NCBI GenBank assembly: GCA_041746635.1
Contig: JBGTGQ010000020.1
Span: 21,755-85,754, forward strand
Direction of reading: 5' to 3'
Length of the DNA stretch: 64,000 nt
Origin: CAMASH01 sp041746635
Lineage (GTDB): Bacteria > Verrucomicrobiota > Verrucomicrobiia > Chthoniobacterales > Terrimicrobiaceae
Part shown: in pieces, positions 7,487 to 15,930 of the stretch
Numbering within the stretch: the first letter of the stretch is position 1
Layout of the letters: every line of letters begins with the position of its first letter
Position numbers and translations under genes: made by a program
Notes under the pieces: model-generated
What the model was told of the DNA's origin: nothing
The model's input: only the letters and a program-made list of their open reading frames with translations
Database searches by the model: none

Positions 7487-8280
7487 CACCAGCCGCCCGC
7501 AGGGAATAGGATGTTGAGAAACATGGTCAGGAAGAAATTCGCGATCAGGACCGAAAGCGAACAAATGACCACAGTCTCGGTAGTGGCACGGCCAACTCCC
7601 ACTGCGCCGTCGCGGGCATGAAGACCTTCGCGGCAACTGATGAAAACGATAAGAATGGCAAAAACAAACCCCTTAATCAGAGACATGATGATGTCGCTCG
7701 ACTCGGCGAATTTTTGAATATTCACCATAAAATACACGGGCTCAATATTGAGGATATTTACGGCCACAAAATAGGAAGCGAGGATGCCGCAGCCGACACA
7801 TTCCACCACCAGCAGAGGCATGGAAATGAGCATCGCCACGGCGCGGGGGACCACCAGATAATCCACGGGGTGGACGGCCAGGGCGCGCAGGGCGTCGATT
7901 TGTTGGGTGACTTTCATCGTGCCGATCTCGGCGCTCATGGCCGCGCCGACACGTCCGGCCACCATCAGTCCCGTCAGCACGGGACCGAGTTCGCGGAACA
8001 TCGACAGGGCCACAACCGACCCCACGGCCGTCCCCATGCCAAGGCTGGCAAATTGGAAATACACCTGCGCCGTGAAAACCGCGCCGGTGAAGGCACCGGT
8101 CACGATGACCACAAGTTGGGAACGATACCCGATCTCGGCAATCTGATAGAGGACAAGCCTATAACGGATGCGTCCCTTGAAAATGGAGGCAAAGGTCTCC
8201 CCCGCGAGTTGCGCAACCTGACCGAGATAAATGAAAAACCCGGAAACCGCGTTTCCGAAAAAGTTCGCGAAGGGCATCAA
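7486..8280 (-). CDS. mlaE: ABC transporter permease MlaE
   Basis: MlaE is the inner-membrane permease that moves phospholipid between MlaD and the membrane. The 264-aa product carries the MlaE signature around residues 60-140 (VTGAFTGAVFTAQVYFQFASLG, FRELGPVLTGLMVAGRVGAAMSAEIGTMKVTQQIDALRAL) and about five hydrophobic segments. Near the C-terminus is CREGLHARDGAVGVGRATTE, also typical. The start overlaps the stop of the small upstream gene (ATGATG), so the initiating Met could be either of the first two codons. Confidence 0.93.
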   Translation of the reverse strand: MMPFANFFGNAVSGFFIYLGQVAQLAGETFASIFKGRIRYRLVLYQIAEIGYRSQLVVIVTGAFTGAVFTAQVYFQFASLGMGTAVGSVVALSMFRELGPVLTGLMVAGRVGAAMSAEIGTMKVTQQIDALRALAVHPVDYLVVPRAVAMLISMPLLVVECVGCGILASYFVAVNILNIEPVYFMVNIQKFAESSDIIMSLIKGFVFAILIVFISCREGLHARDGAVGVGRATTETVVICSLSVLIANFFLTMFLNILFPAGGW

Positions 8281-8549
8281 GCCGTGGCGATGTCGATCCG
8301 CTGGGTCTTTTTCTTGGAACTAACCTCCGGCGGCAAGTGCCCCACGAATTTCGCCTCCAAGCCCGCCTTGCGGAAAACCGATTGCAGGCCGTTGAGGGTG
8401 GGAGCCTGATCGGAGAATTCCATGTACACGATGTCGTGGTTGGTATCGACCTTATAGCGCAGGCCGGATAATCCATCCAACTCCAAAGCCAGCGCCATCA
8501 TTTTGTCGGGGTGGCGCAGGCCGGCAGCATAGACCTCAATATCGATCAT
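8277..8549 (-). CDS. Small hypothetical protein, first gene of the mla operon
   Basis: This 90-aa protein begins MIDIEVYAAGLRHPDKMMAL and has an alternating strand/helix pattern (RYKVDTNHDIVYMEFSD, then LQSVFRKAGLEAKFVGHLPP). The pattern is compatible with a small ferredoxin-like (ACT/HMA-like) fold without metal-binding cysteines. It overlaps mlaE by four bases and leads the operon, so it is probably a regulator or accessory of the transporter. This is inferred from position only; I do not recognise the family. Confidence 0.6.
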   Translation of the reverse strand: MIDIEVYAAGLRHPDKMMALALELDGLSGLRYKVDTNHDIVYMEFSDQAPTLNGLQSVFRKAGLEAKFVGHLPPEVSSKKKTQRIDIATA

Positions 8550-8783
8550 GGAACCATGCTCGCTCTTCCCGCGGCAAAATCAAGACGATTTGCACTTGGG
8601 AGCGCGAGCAAAGCGGACTGCACCCTGGCGCGGGCAACGCGCTTTCGTCGATCGACCTGCCGTCCCAGTGCCGCGTCTGGAGCAAGCTGCGGGTTGGCCG
8701 GCAGGAAAACCACGATTTTTAACGCCTCCAAGGTTTGCCTTTGCGGTTGCAAAAAATATCCGTTAGTTCCTAGCCCGCTCCTC

Positions 8784-11700
8784 ATGCCCAAAGATTCCTC
8801 AATCAAAAAAATCCTCCTCATCGGCTCCGGCCCCATCGTCATCGGGCAGGGCTGCGAATTTGACTATTCGGGCGTTCAGGCCTGTAAGGCTCTGGCCGAG
8901 GAGGGCTATAAAGTCGTTCTGGTAAACTCCAACCCGGCCACCATCATGACCGACCCGGAGTTCGCTGACCGCACCTACATCGAGCCCATCACGCCCGAGG
9001 CCATCGAGAAAATTCTGGAGCGCGAAAAACCCGATTCAGTTCTGCCCACTCTCGGAGGACAGACCGCCTTGAATGCCGCCATGTCCCTGGTGGAAAACGG
9101 TGCGCTCGAACGTCACGGCGCGCGCCTGATCGGTGCCAACGCCGAGGCCATCCGCCGCGGTGAGGACCGTCAGCTTTTTAAAAATATCATGCTCGAGATC
9201 GGGCTCGATTGCGCCCACTCCGGAGTCGCCCACAGCCTGGACGAGGCCCGCGAAGTCGCCACCGAGATCGGAGCCTTCCCGTTGATCATCCGTCCGGCCT
9301 TCACCCTCGGCGGGGCCGGGGGCGGCATCGCTTACAACAAGGAGGAGCTGGAGGAAATCTGCCGCCGCGGACTCGATCTTTCCCCCACCACCGAGGTTTT
9401 GATCGAGGAATCCCTGCTCGGTTGGAAGGAATACGAGATGGAAGTGATCCGCGATCGCGCGGACAACTGTGTAGTCATTTGCTCGATCGAAAATCTCGAT
9501 CCCATGGGCGTGCACACCGGTGACTCCATCACGGTCGCTCCCGCGCAGACGTTGAGCGACAAGGAATACCAGGCCATGCGCGACGCCAGCTTTGCCGTCA
9601 TTCGCGCCATCGGGGTCGAAACCGGCGGATCCAACATCCAGTTCGCCATCAATCCGAAAACCGGCCGCATGATCGTGATTGAGATGAACCCGCGTGTTTC
9701 GCGCAGTTCCGCCCTCGCCTCCAAGGCCACCGGTTTTCCCATTGCAAAAATTGCCGCCAAACTCGCCGTCGGCTACACCCTGGACGAACTCAAGAACGAT
9801 ATCACCCGCGAGACCTCGGCTTGCTTCGAGCCGTCCATCGATTACGTCGTCACCAAGATCCCGCGTTTCACTTTCGAGAAATTCCCCCAGGCCGACGCCA
9901 CGCTCACCACCCAGATGAAAAGCGTGGGCGAGGCCATGGCCATCGGCCGCACCTTCAAGGATTCCCTGCAAAAGGCTTTGCGCTCGCTCGAAACCGGCCG
10001 CTTCGGGCTTGGCGCCGACGGCAAGGACAAACCGCCCGTGCAAGCGGACGGTTCGCCGGACATCGCCCTCATCGAGCAAAAGCTCCGCATTCCCGGCCAC
10101 GAGCGGATCTTTTTTATTCGTTACGCGCTGCAAGCCGGGCTCACCACCGAACGCATTTACGAACTCTCCGCCATCGACCCGTGGTTTCTGGAAAACATCC
10201 GCCAAATCGTTGACTTAGAGAGGGAACTGGAGGGCACTGCTTTGTCAGTGTCCATAAATCATGGGAAACGACAAAGCGTTTCCCTCCAGTTTCGCAAGGC
10301 GAAACGCATGGGTTTTTCCGACCGCCAGCTTGCCTTCCTGACCAAGAGCACCGAGCCGGAGATCCGCGCCGCCCGCAAGGCGGCTGGAGTGGTTCCCACC
10401 TATCGACTGGTGGACACTTGTGCGGCGGAATTTGAAGCTTACACGCCTTATTATTACTCAACCTACGGCGATGAGGACGAAACTCGCGCCAGCGACAAAA
10501 AGAAAGTTCTCATCCTCGGTGGCGGACCCAACCGCATCGGGCAGGGCATCGAGTTTGACTATTGCTGCGTCCACGCCGCCTTTGCCCTCAAGGAACTCGG
10601 TTGGGAAACCATCATGGTGAACTCGAATCCCGAGACCGTCTCCACCGATTACGACACCAGCGACAAATTGTATTTCGAGCCGCTCACGCTGGAGGATGTC
10701 CTCAACATTTACGAGCGCGAGCGCGCCGATGCCATCATCGTGCAATTCGGCGGACAGACTCCGCTCAATCTCGCCGCCGGCCTCTCCGCCAACGGCTGCA
10801 CCATTATCGGCACGCAGCCGAGTTCGATAGAGATGGCCGAGGACCGCAAACATTTCGCGGCCATGTTGAGCAAGCTCGGGCTCAAGCAAACCCAGGGTGC
10901 CACCGCCACCAACGAGAAGGAAGCCGTGGCCGTCGCGGCCGAAATCGGCTACCCCGTTCTCGTGCGACCCTCCTTCGTCCTGGGTGGTCGCGCCATGCAA
11001 ATCGTCCACACTGAGGAGGAGTTGAACCACTACATGCGCACCGCCGTCGAGGCCAGCCCCGAGCGACCCGTGTTGGTGGACCGTTTCCTCGAGGATGCCA
11101 CCGAGGTGGACGTGGATTGCATCTCCGACGGGGAAACCACCGTCATTGGCGGCGTGATGGAACACATCGAGCAGGCCGGCATTCACTCCGGCGACAGCGC
11201 CTGCGCCATTCCCAGTTTCTCCCTTTCTGCGCCTGTGCTCGAAACCATCAAAAGCGCCACAAAAGCCATGGCCCGTGAACTCGAAGTGCGCGGCCTGATG
11301 AATGTGCAGTTCGCCATCAAGGACGAACAGGTCTATGTCCTGGAAGTCAATCCCCGCGCCTCGCGCACGGTTCCCTTTGTCAGCAAGGCCATCGGCGTCC
11401 CCCTGGCCAAACTCGCGGCCAAGGTCATGGCGGGCGAGACCCTTAAAAACCTGGGCTTCACCCAAGAAATCGTCCCCACCCATTTTTCGGTGAAGGAAGC
11501 CGTCTTCCCCTTCATCAAATTCCCCGGCGTGGACATCACCCTCGGACCCGAGATGCGCTCGACCGGCGAAGTCATGGGTATTGATGTCGATCTCGGGCTG
11601 GCCTACGCCAAGGCCCAGATGTCCGCCCAGCCCGCATTGCCGGTGGAGGGCAATATTTTCATCAGCGTGAAGGATGCCGACAAGGCTGCCGTCGTGCCCA

Positions 11701-12041
11701 TCGCCCGGGAATTTTCCGAACTCGGCTTCACCATCCACGCCACCAGCGGCACCGCAAAAGTCTTCCGCGCTGCCGGCGTGCCAGTGAAACCGCTTTTCAA
11801 GATCGGCGAAGGCCGCCCCAACATCCTCGACCTGATCAAAAACGGGGACATGCACTTCATCATCAACACCCCCAGCGGCCAACAACCGCGCAAGGACGAA
11901 GTCCTCATCCGCAGCGCCGCCGTCGCCGCCCGCGTGGCCACCATGACCACCCTGCGCGGAGCCAAGGCCAGCGCCGACGCCATTCGCTCCCTCAAACAAT
12001 CCGGCTACGGCGTCAAGACCATCCAGGAATACCACGCTTGA
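8784..12041 (+). CDS. carB: Carbamoyl-phosphate synthase large subunit
   Basis: CarB makes carbamoyl phosphate from bicarbonate, ammonia and two ATP for arginine and pyrimidine synthesis. The 1085-aa product has the full layout: a first ATP-grasp half (KKILLIGSGPIVIGQGCEFDYSG at the N-terminus), an oligomerisation domain around 400-550, a second ATP-grasp half starting KKVLILGGGPNRIGQGIEFDY, and a C-terminal allosteric MGS domain (FISVKDADKAAVVPIAREF). The frame runs far upstream, but the ATG at 8784 begins the homologous sequence. Residues 482-502 come from a 63-bp palindromic repeat lying in frame. carA is not adjacent. A REP starts immediately after the stop. Confidence 0.96.
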   Translation: MPKDSSIKKILLIGSGPIVIGQGCEFDYSGVQACKALAEEGYKVVLVNSNPATIMTDPEFADRTYIEPITPEAIEKILEREKPDSVLPTLGGQTALNAAMSLVENGALERHGARLIGANAEAIRRGEDRQLFKNIMLEIGLDCAHSGVAHSLDEAREVATEIGAFPLIIRPAFTLGGAGGGIAYNKEELEEICRRGLDLSPTTEVLIEESLLGWKEYEMEVIRDRADNCVVICSIENLDPMGVHTGDSITVAPAQTLSDKEYQAMRDASFAVIRAIGVETGGSNIQFAINPKTGRMIVIEMNPRVSRSSALASKATGFPIAKIAAKLAVGYTLDELKNDITRETSACFEPSIDYVVTKIPRFTFEKFPQADATLTTQMKSVGEAMAIGRTFKDSLQKALRSLETGRFGLGADGKDKPPVQADGSPDIALIEQKLRIPGHERIFFIRYALQAGLTTERIYELSAIDPWFLENIRQIVDLERELEGTALSVSINHGKRQSVSLQFRKAKRMGFSDRQLAFLTKSTEPEIRAARKAAGVVPTYRLVDTCAAEFEAYTPYYYSTYGDEDETRASDKKKVLILGGGPNRIGQGIEFDYCCVHAAFALKELGWETIMVNSNPETVSTDYDTSDKLYFEPLTLEDVLNIYERERADAIIVQFGGQTPLNLAAGLSANGCTIIGTQPSSIEMAEDRKHFAAMLSKLGLKQTQGATATNEKEAVAVAAEIGYPVLVRPSFVLGGRAMQIVHTEEELNHYMRTAVEASPERPVLVDRFLEDATEVDVDCISDGETTVIGGVMEHIEQAGIHSGDSACAIPSFSLSAPVLETIKSATKAMARELEVRGLMNVQFAIKDEQVYVLEVNPRASRTVPFVSKAIGVPLAKLAAKVMAGETLKNLGFTQEIVPTHFSVKEAVFPFIKFPGVDITLGPEMRSTGEVMGIDVDLGLAYAKAQMSAQPALPVEGNIFISVKDADKAAVVPIAREFSELGFTIHATSGTAKVFRAAGVPVKPLFKIGEGRPNILDLIKNGDMHFIINTPSGQQPRKDEVLIRSAAVAARVATMTTLRGAKASADAIRSLKQSGYGVKTIQEYHA
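10227..10289. repeat. REP family B element in frame inside carB
   Basis: The termini CTGGAGGG and CCCTCCAG pair perfectly and enclose two hairpins: CACTG-CTTTGT-CAGTG and GGAAACG-ACAAAG-CGTTTCC. The element is exactly 63 bp, so it adds 21 codons without changing frame. The second hairpin matches the GGGAAACGCTTCGTC type of element found right after the carB stop. Confidence 0.9.
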
Positions 12042-12112
12042 GGAGGGAAACGCTTCGTCGTTTCCCAAATATCTGCCCGGCGAAAGTGGAAAAAGACGAA
12101 GCGTTTCCCTCC
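12042..12112. repeat. REP family B element between carB and the EamA gene
   Basis: An 18-bp perfect inverted repeat (GGAGGGAAACGCTTCGTC and its complement) closes a 35-base spacer containing a further GTTTCCC. It begins one base after the carB TGA and ends just before the stop of the convergent EamA gene. It could serve both as a transcription terminator and as an mRNA 3' end stabiliser. Confidence 0.9.
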
Positions 12113-12115
12113 AAC

Positions 12116-12538
12116 TTATTTCTTCGCGATAACCGCCAGTCCACCCAGAATAAGCAACCCGCCCAGCACGATCCTCGGAGTGATCTGCTCCTTTAAAATC
12201 ACCCAGGCCAGCACGATGGCCACAAGGATGCTCCCCTTGTCAATCAGCGCGATGGTTGCGACCTGTCCGTCCTTGAGGGCTTTGTAATAAAAAATCCACG
12301 ACAGCGAGGTCGTGACTGCCGACAGGCCGAGCCAGAGGAAATTTGTCTGGTTCAGCGTCCCCAATGAAACAGTCGGAACCGTAAACATGGCAAAACCCAT
12401 GATGAAGAGAAAAACAAGCACCGTCCTCACCGCGAGACCAAGCTCTCCCGAGATGCCGGCCAGCCCCATTTTCGCAATCACGGAAGTGACCCCGGCAAAA
12501 ACCATCGAGACAATCGCGTACAGCACCCAAGGCTTCAT
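12116..12538 (-). CDS. Half-size EamA/DMT-type membrane transporter
   Basis: This 140-aa protein has a single EamA repeat: about five hydrophobic helices starting MKPWVLYAIVSMVFAGVTSVIAKMG and ending LKEQITPRIVLGGLLILGGLAVIAKK, the typical end of an EamA unit. Single-repeat members work as homo- or heterodimers; the substrate is unknown. The ATG at 12538 is 7 bases downstream of the stop of the cNMP-binding gene, so the two are probably co-transcribed. A second half-size EamA protein is at 53128-53568. Confidence 0.8.
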   Translation of the reverse strand: MKPWVLYAIVSMVFAGVTSVIAKMGLAGISGELGLAVRTVLVFLFIMGFAMFTVPTVSLGTLNQTNFLWLGLSAVTTSLSWIFYYKALKDGQVATIALIDKGSILVAIVLAWVILKEQITPRIVLGGLLILGGLAVIAKK

Positions 12539-12545
12539 CGGTGCG

Positions 12546-13040
12546 CTAAGCGTTATCGGACAACAAGGCGGCGCGCACGACGGACATTTGCGCTTCATCC
12601 ATCAGCTTCTGCGTCACCCCGCGCAAGCGCCGTCCCAAAGTGGAAGCGACCCCGATGACGAGTTGAATACCCGCCTCCGGGTAGTTGTTCAGAAACGACT
12701 CAAAATCGGCCCGCGTGATAACCCAATATTGCACCGACTCAATCACCACGACGGAACACAGTGCGCTGCCCGGATCGAAAAGATCCACCTCACCCACCCA
12801 TTCGCCCTGACGAATCGTCCCGAGCAAAACCTCACGATCCTTGTCCCTTCGAACGGCGTGCAGCAGGCCGCTGACAATAAAAAACAATTTCCCGTGCGAT
12901 TCTCCTTGGGAAATAAGCACCTCGTCTGGATTCGCGAGATGGAATTCTCCGTAGGAACTCACCGTGTCGCGGTCGGCGCGGGAAAGATCGGCCACAAGCC
13001 CGACGGCGGGAAGTTGCGATCCGCTGAGTTTTTCAGCCAT
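12546..13040 (-). CDS. Cyclic nucleotide-binding domain protein
   Basis: This 164-aa protein has a CRP-like cNMP-binding beta-barrel: LANPDEVLISQGESHGKLFFIVSGLLHAVRR followed by the phosphate-binding-cassette region GTIRQGEWVGEVDLFDPGSALCSVVVIESVQYWVI. It then ends in a helix without a recognisable helix-turn-helix, so it is a sensory domain and not an obvious transcription factor. The ATG at 13040 is preferred to the TTG at 13049. It is the upstream partner of the EamA gene and diverges from rpsO. Confidence 0.75.
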   Translation of the reverse strand: MAEKLSGSQLPAVGLVADLSRADRDTVSSYGEFHLANPDEVLISQGESHGKLFFIVSGLLHAVRRDKDREVLLGTIRQGEWVGEVDLFDPGSALCSVVVIESVQYWVITRADFESFLNNYPEAGIQLVIGVASTLGRRLRGVTQKLMDEAQMSVVRAALLSDNA

Positions 13041-13123
13041 GAAAAGCAAGGATAGGGCTTGGGGCGGAAAGCGCGATGACTTTCCATCCGGCGGAATGAT
13101 GATGAATTCACAAACTGCTCCTG

Positions 13124-13154
13124 TTGACTAAGTTGTCCGAATGGATCGCATATT
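13124..13154 (+). promoter_or_regulatory. Possible rpsO promoter
   Basis: TTGACT at 13124-13129 is followed by CATATT at 13149-13154 with a 19-bp spacer (18 if read as GCATAT). The spacing is slightly long, so this is a weak call. It lies in the divergent region between the cNMP-binding gene and rpsO. Confidence 0.3.
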
Positions 13155-13213
13155 TCTTGCCAACCGGAAAAAGCCGTGGCACTGTTAACGCCCTAAATCA
13201 AAAAAGAAGAAAA

Positions 13214-13480
13214 ATGGCCAAAGCAGTAGCAACAGCACCCGAAGTCAGCAGCCTGCGACTTCATGAAAAAGATACCGGCAGTGCGGACGTTCAGATCGCC
13301 CTGTTGACCAAACGCATCAACGAGCTCACCGAGCATCTCAAGACCAACCTCAAGGATCATTCATCCCGCCGGGGTCTGCTCAAAATGGTCGCTCAGCGAC
13401 GCAGTTTGCTCGACTATCTCAAAAACACCGCCGCCGACCGCTATCAGGCGGCTCTCGAAAAGCTCGGCTTGCGCAAATAG
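13214..13480 (+). CDS. rpsO: 30S ribosomal protein S15
   Basis: S15 is a primary 16S rRNA-binding protein of the small subunit platform. The 88-aa product has the family core LHEKDTGSADVQIALLTKRINELTEHLKTNLKDHSSRRGLLKMVAQRRSLLDYL split over residues 15-70, with the diagnostic H-x-x-D-x-G-S and DHSSRRGL. The start is the ATG at 13214, preceded by a purine-rich AAAAAAGAAGAAAA stretch. The rpsO-pnp order is the same as in many bacteria. Confidence 0.97.
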   Translation: MAKAVATAPEVSSLRLHEKDTGSADVQIALLTKRINELTEHLKTNLKDHSSRRGLLKMVAQRRSLLDYLKNTAADRYQAALEKLGLRK

Positions 13481-13492
13481 CGCAATCAAGCA

Positions 13493-13526
13493 CCCCAATG
13501 CCCCGCCATCTGGTTGGGGCTTTTTC
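13493..13526 (+). terminator. Hairpin terminator/attenuator between rpsO and pnp
   Basis: CCCCAA at 13493-13498 pairs with TTGGGG at 13514-13519, followed by CTTTTTC. The loop is 15 bases. The position, 13 bases after the rpsO stop, fits a partial terminator as in the classic rpsO-pnp operon. Confidence 0.6.
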
Positions 13527-13581
13527 TTAAACCTCGTTCCGCGAATCAATCGCCGGAACGCTTTCCCATACGCTATACATT

Positions 13582-15711
13582 ATGTCTCATTCCGTAACGG
13601 CCAACGTTGGCCCCGCCCCCATCATCATCGAAACCGGTAAACTCGCGCGTCTCGCCGACGGCGCGGTCACCGTCCGCTCCGGCGATACCATTGTCATGGT
13701 TTCCGCCGTCTCTGCCACCACCATCAAGGACGGCCAGGACTGGTTCCCGCTTACCGTGGATTACCGCGAAAAAGCCGCCGCGGTCGGCAAATTCCCCGGC
13801 GGGTATTTCAAACGCGAAGGCCGTCCTTCCGAAAAAGAAATCCTCACCTGCCGCATGACGGATCGCCCTCTGCGACCGCTCTTCCCCAAGGGTTATCTCT
13901 ACGACACCCAGATCATCGGCGTCCTCCTCAGTGCGGATGGCGAGATCGATCCCGACATCCTTTTCATGAACGGCGCCAGCGCCGCGCTTGCCGTCTCCGA
14001 CATTCCCTTTGCCGGACCGGTCGGTGCCGTGCGGGTCGCCCGAGTCAACGGTCAGTTCATCGTGAATCCCGGCCACAGCCAGCGATTGGATAGCGACTTG
14101 AACCTCGTTTATGTCGGCAATGAAACCGACGTCATCATGATCGAAGGCGAGGCCTTGGAACTCCCCGAGGCCGATTTCGTCGCCGCGCTGCATTTTGCGC
14201 AGGCCGAAGTCGCCAAACTCGTCGCCGCCCAGAAGGAACTCGCCGCCGCCGCCGGTAAGGTCAAGCGCACCCCGCAGCTCTTCGTCGTCGCCGATGAATT
14301 GCTCGAAGTCGCTTACTCCGTCGCCGGTGACCGCATCGAATCCGCCCTCTACACCCCGAGCAAAGTTGCCCGCGGCAAAGCCGTTGGCGCGCTCAAGGAC
14401 GAAGTCTCGGCCGCCATCCTCGAAAAATTCCCGGCCGCCACGAAGTTCGAGGTCAGCCAGGCCTTCGACTATCTCCAGAAAAAAGCCTTCCGCATCAGCA
14501 TTCTCGACAAACAGGTGCGTTGCGACGGCCGCGACACGAAAACCATCCGCGCCCTCAGCGGCGAGACCGGCCTCCTGCCCCGCAGCCACGGCAGTGCCCT
14601 CTTCCAGCGCGGTGAAACGCAGGCCCTCTGCCTCGCGACCCTGGCCCCTTCCGACGAAGCCCAGGATCTCGACGGCTACACCGGCGGTGAGATCAGCAAG
14701 CGGTTCATCCTTCATTACAACTTCCCGCCATTCTCCGTCGGAGAAACCGGCCGCACCGGCAGCCCCGGACGCCGCGAAATCGGCCACGGCGCCCTCGCCG
14801 AGCGTTCCATCCTTGCGGTCATTCCTCCAGTCAATGAATTCCCTTACGCCCTCCGCGTCAGCAGCGAAGTCATGGAATCGAATGGTTCGACTTCGATGGC
14901 CAGCGTCTGCGGTGGCGTGCTCGCCCTCATGGACGCCGGTGTGCCGATCAAGACTCCCGTCGCGGGCATTTCCTGCGGACTCGTCACGGAATTCAGCGGC
15001 GACCAGATGAGCCGTTACACTCTGCTCACCGACATCATCGGCAGCGAAGATCACTTCGGCGACATGGACTGGAAACTCTGCGGCACCCGCACCGGCGTGA
15101 CCGGTTTCCAGCTCGACCTCAAGCTTCCCGGCATTTCGCTCAAGCTTATGGAAGAAGCCATCTACCGCACCCGAGACGACCGCCATAAGGTCCTCGACGT
15201 GATGGAATCCGTCCTGGCCGCGCCTCGCACCGAGATGAGCCCCTACGCTCCCCGCATCGAGACGATTAAGATCAACCCCGAAAAGATCGGCCTTATCATC
15301 GGACCCGGTGGCAAGACCATCAAAGGCATCGTGGCCGAGACCGGTGCCGAAATCAACATCGAGGACGACGGCTCCATCCACATCTACTCGAACAACGGCG
15401 ACAGCCTCGCCCGCGCCAAGCAGATCATCAACGGCATGACCAAGGAAATCGGCGTGGGTGAAATGTACCAAGGCACGGTGGTTTCCATCAAGGAATTCGG
15501 CGCGTTCGTCGAAGTCCTTCCCGGCAAGGACGGCCTCTGCCACATCTCCGAGTTGGCGGACTTCCGGGTCAATCGCGTCGAGGACGTGGTGAAAATGGGC
15601 GACTCCATCTGGGTCAAATGCATCGGCGTGGACGACAAGGGCCGCATCAAACTCAGCCGCAAGGCCGCCATGAAAGATCGCGACGAAGCCGCCGCGGCTG
15701 TTCCGGCGTAA
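13582..15711 (+). CDS. pnp: Polyribonucleotide nucleotidyltransferase (PNPase)
   Basis: PNPase degrades RNA 3' to 5' by phosphorolysis. The 709-aa product has two RNase PH domains (N-terminal GDTIVMVSAVS...FPGGYFKREGRPSEKEIL; second from about residue 310 with RSHGSALFQRGETQAL and the GSEDHFGDMDWK metal region), a KH domain (KIGLIIGPGGKTIKGI) and a C-terminal S1 domain (GTVVSIKEFGAFVEVLPGKDGLCHISEL). Length and domain order are normal. It follows rpsO. A REP-like GGAGGG begins four bases after the stop. Confidence 0.97.
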   Translation: MSHSVTANVGPAPIIIETGKLARLADGAVTVRSGDTIVMVSAVSATTIKDGQDWFPLTVDYREKAAAVGKFPGGYFKREGRPSEKEILTCRMTDRPLRPLFPKGYLYDTQIIGVLLSADGEIDPDILFMNGASAALAVSDIPFAGPVGAVRVARVNGQFIVNPGHSQRLDSDLNLVYVGNETDVIMIEGEALELPEADFVAALHFAQAEVAKLVAAQKELAAAAGKVKRTPQLFVVADELLEVAYSVAGDRIESALYTPSKVARGKAVGALKDEVSAAILEKFPAATKFEVSQAFDYLQKKAFRISILDKQVRCDGRDTKTIRALSGETGLLPRSHGSALFQRGETQALCLATLAPSDEAQDLDGYTGGEISKRFILHYNFPPFSVGETGRTGSPGRREIGHGALAERSILAVIPPVNEFPYALRVSSEVMESNGSTSMASVCGGVLALMDAGVPIKTPVAGISCGLVTEFSGDQMSRYTLLTDIIGSEDHFGDMDWKLCGTRTGVTGFQLDLKLPGISLKLMEEAIYRTRDDRHKVLDVMESVLAAPRTEMSPYAPRIETIKINPEKIGLIIGPGGKTIKGIVAETGAEINIEDDGSIHIYSNNGDSLARAKQIINGMTKEIGVGEMYQGTVVSIKEFGAFVEVLPGKDGLCHISELADFRVNRVEDVVKMGDSIWVKCIGVDDKGRIKLSRKAAMKDRDEAAAAVPA

Positions 15712-15714
15712 ACT

Positions 15715-15896
15715 GGAGGGCGCTGGTCGCTGGCCTGCGGCCAACCGGCATCACCCCGAAAATCGGCCGCCTGGACTTACCTCCCGGTGGCGGTTTTGTT
15801 TGGTCCGCCCCGCACAATCTGCAAGGCAATGAATTGATGGAGGGTCACAGGCCCTTGTGACCCTATTGAGAGGGATGCGAGGGCCCGCATCCCTCC
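15715..15896. repeat. REP family B cluster between pnp and nuoF
   Basis: The clearest unit is 15839-15896: GGAGGG, hairpin GGGTCACA-GGCCCT-TGTGACCC, hairpin AGGGATGC-GAGGGCCC-GCATCCCT, then CCCTCC. A partial unit starts with GGAGGG at 15715, four bases after the pnp stop. A separate hairpin, GGCGGCA-AGGGAC-TGCCGCC, follows at about 15904-15923, just beyond the nuoF stop. No gene is seen in this 219-base gap. Confidence 0.82.
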
Positions 15897-15930
15897 AAAG
15901 AACTAGGCGGCAAGGGACTGCCGCCCTCCT

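Noticed and set aside
13573..15744. A 723-codon open frame on the minus strand opposite pnp
   Set aside because: It is antisense to a clearly homologous PNPase, is Gly/Ala/Asp-rich without domains, and is the usual shadow frame of GC-rich coding DNA.
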